Assembly (NCBI GenBank): GCA_964635845.1
Contig: CAZWNO010000007.1
Coordinates: forward strand, 1 to 64,000
Length of the DNA: 64,000 bases
Reading direction: 5' to 3'
DNA from: SZUA-365 sp964635845
Lineage (GTDB): Bacteria > Bacteroidota > Ignavibacteria > SZUA-365
The number at the start of each line of letters is the position of its first letter. Position 1 is the first letter of the stretch. This document shows, in pieces, positions 63,983 to 64,000 of this stretch. Under the pieces are notes generated by a model. That model was not told where the DNA came from and did no database searches. It worked only from the letters and a program-made list of their open reading frames with translations. The position numbers and the translations under genes were made by a program.

Positions 63983-64000
63983 TGTGATATATCAATGAAA

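Overview
The window is 64 kb of high-GC, gene-dense bacterial DNA, probably from a metagenome assembly, because three runs of N break genes at 21901-21910, 32133-32142 and 60156-60255. Gene content points to the Fibrobacteres-Chlorobi-Bacteroidetes (FCB) group. It holds the type IX secretion (T9SS) sortase porU next to porV, several large secreted proteins with T9SS-type C-terminal sorting domains, a TonB-dependent receptor with a carboxypeptidase-regulatory-like N-terminus, the Bacteroidetes-type alternative GlmU, and DUF2147 and DUF1015 proteins. The promoters I could find are TTGnnn-N17-TAnnTT rather than the classical Bacteroidetes TTTG/TAnnTTTG pair. That makes me favour a deep FCB lineage (Ignavibacteria or Kapabacteria-like) over core Bacteroidia; this placement is inference.

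Layout. 1-5.8 kb: a partial dapD, then a tight five-gene operon (thioredoxin-like protein, MauE/DoxX membrane protein, PduO-type cobalamin adenosyltransferase, deoxynucleoside kinase, TonB-dependent receptor). 5.8-9.2 kb: a TPR protein, tRNA-Leu and tRNA-Lys, gph, a small outer-membrane protein and msrC. 9.2-22.5 kb is an envelope and secretion block: a Wzx-like flippase, porU, porV, a secreted M6-like protein that has lost its zinc motif, and a peptidase/propeller/beta-barrel fusion. 22.5-28.3 kb: a CHASE2 membrane protein coupled to a FecR-like protein, alternative glmU and rsmB. 28.3-35.5 kb is on the minus strand: ftsH, der, a 55-aa membrane protein, an ABC-2 permease, its ATPase and a dihydrouridine synthase.

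35.5-44.3 kb: a DUF2147 protein, an iron operon (fur-feoA-feoB) with a palindrome at the predicted transcription start, a YbbR-domain protein, a cluster of 117-bp and 9-bp repeats, then the serine block (serA with DUF1015 on minus, serC on plus). 44.4-57.4 kb is rich in T9SS cargo: a 1702-aa propeller protein, a 2-hydroxyacid dehydrogenase, a head-to-head pair of homologous secreted proteins with no function I recognise, and a secreted M1 aminopeptidase. 57.4-64 kb on minus: a LolA-like protein, a lone ABC permease, rluB with a repeat-built N-terminal tail, scpB, scpA, trpS and an HNH endonuclease.

The dominant theme is export to the outer surface: sortase, shuttle protein, at least six probable cargo proteins and several barrels occur together. 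Short tandem arrays with unit lengths of 7, 7, 8, 9, 11 and 117 bp sit between genes, plus a 45-bp array inside rluB. I see no prophage, insertion sequence, CRISPR array or rRNA.
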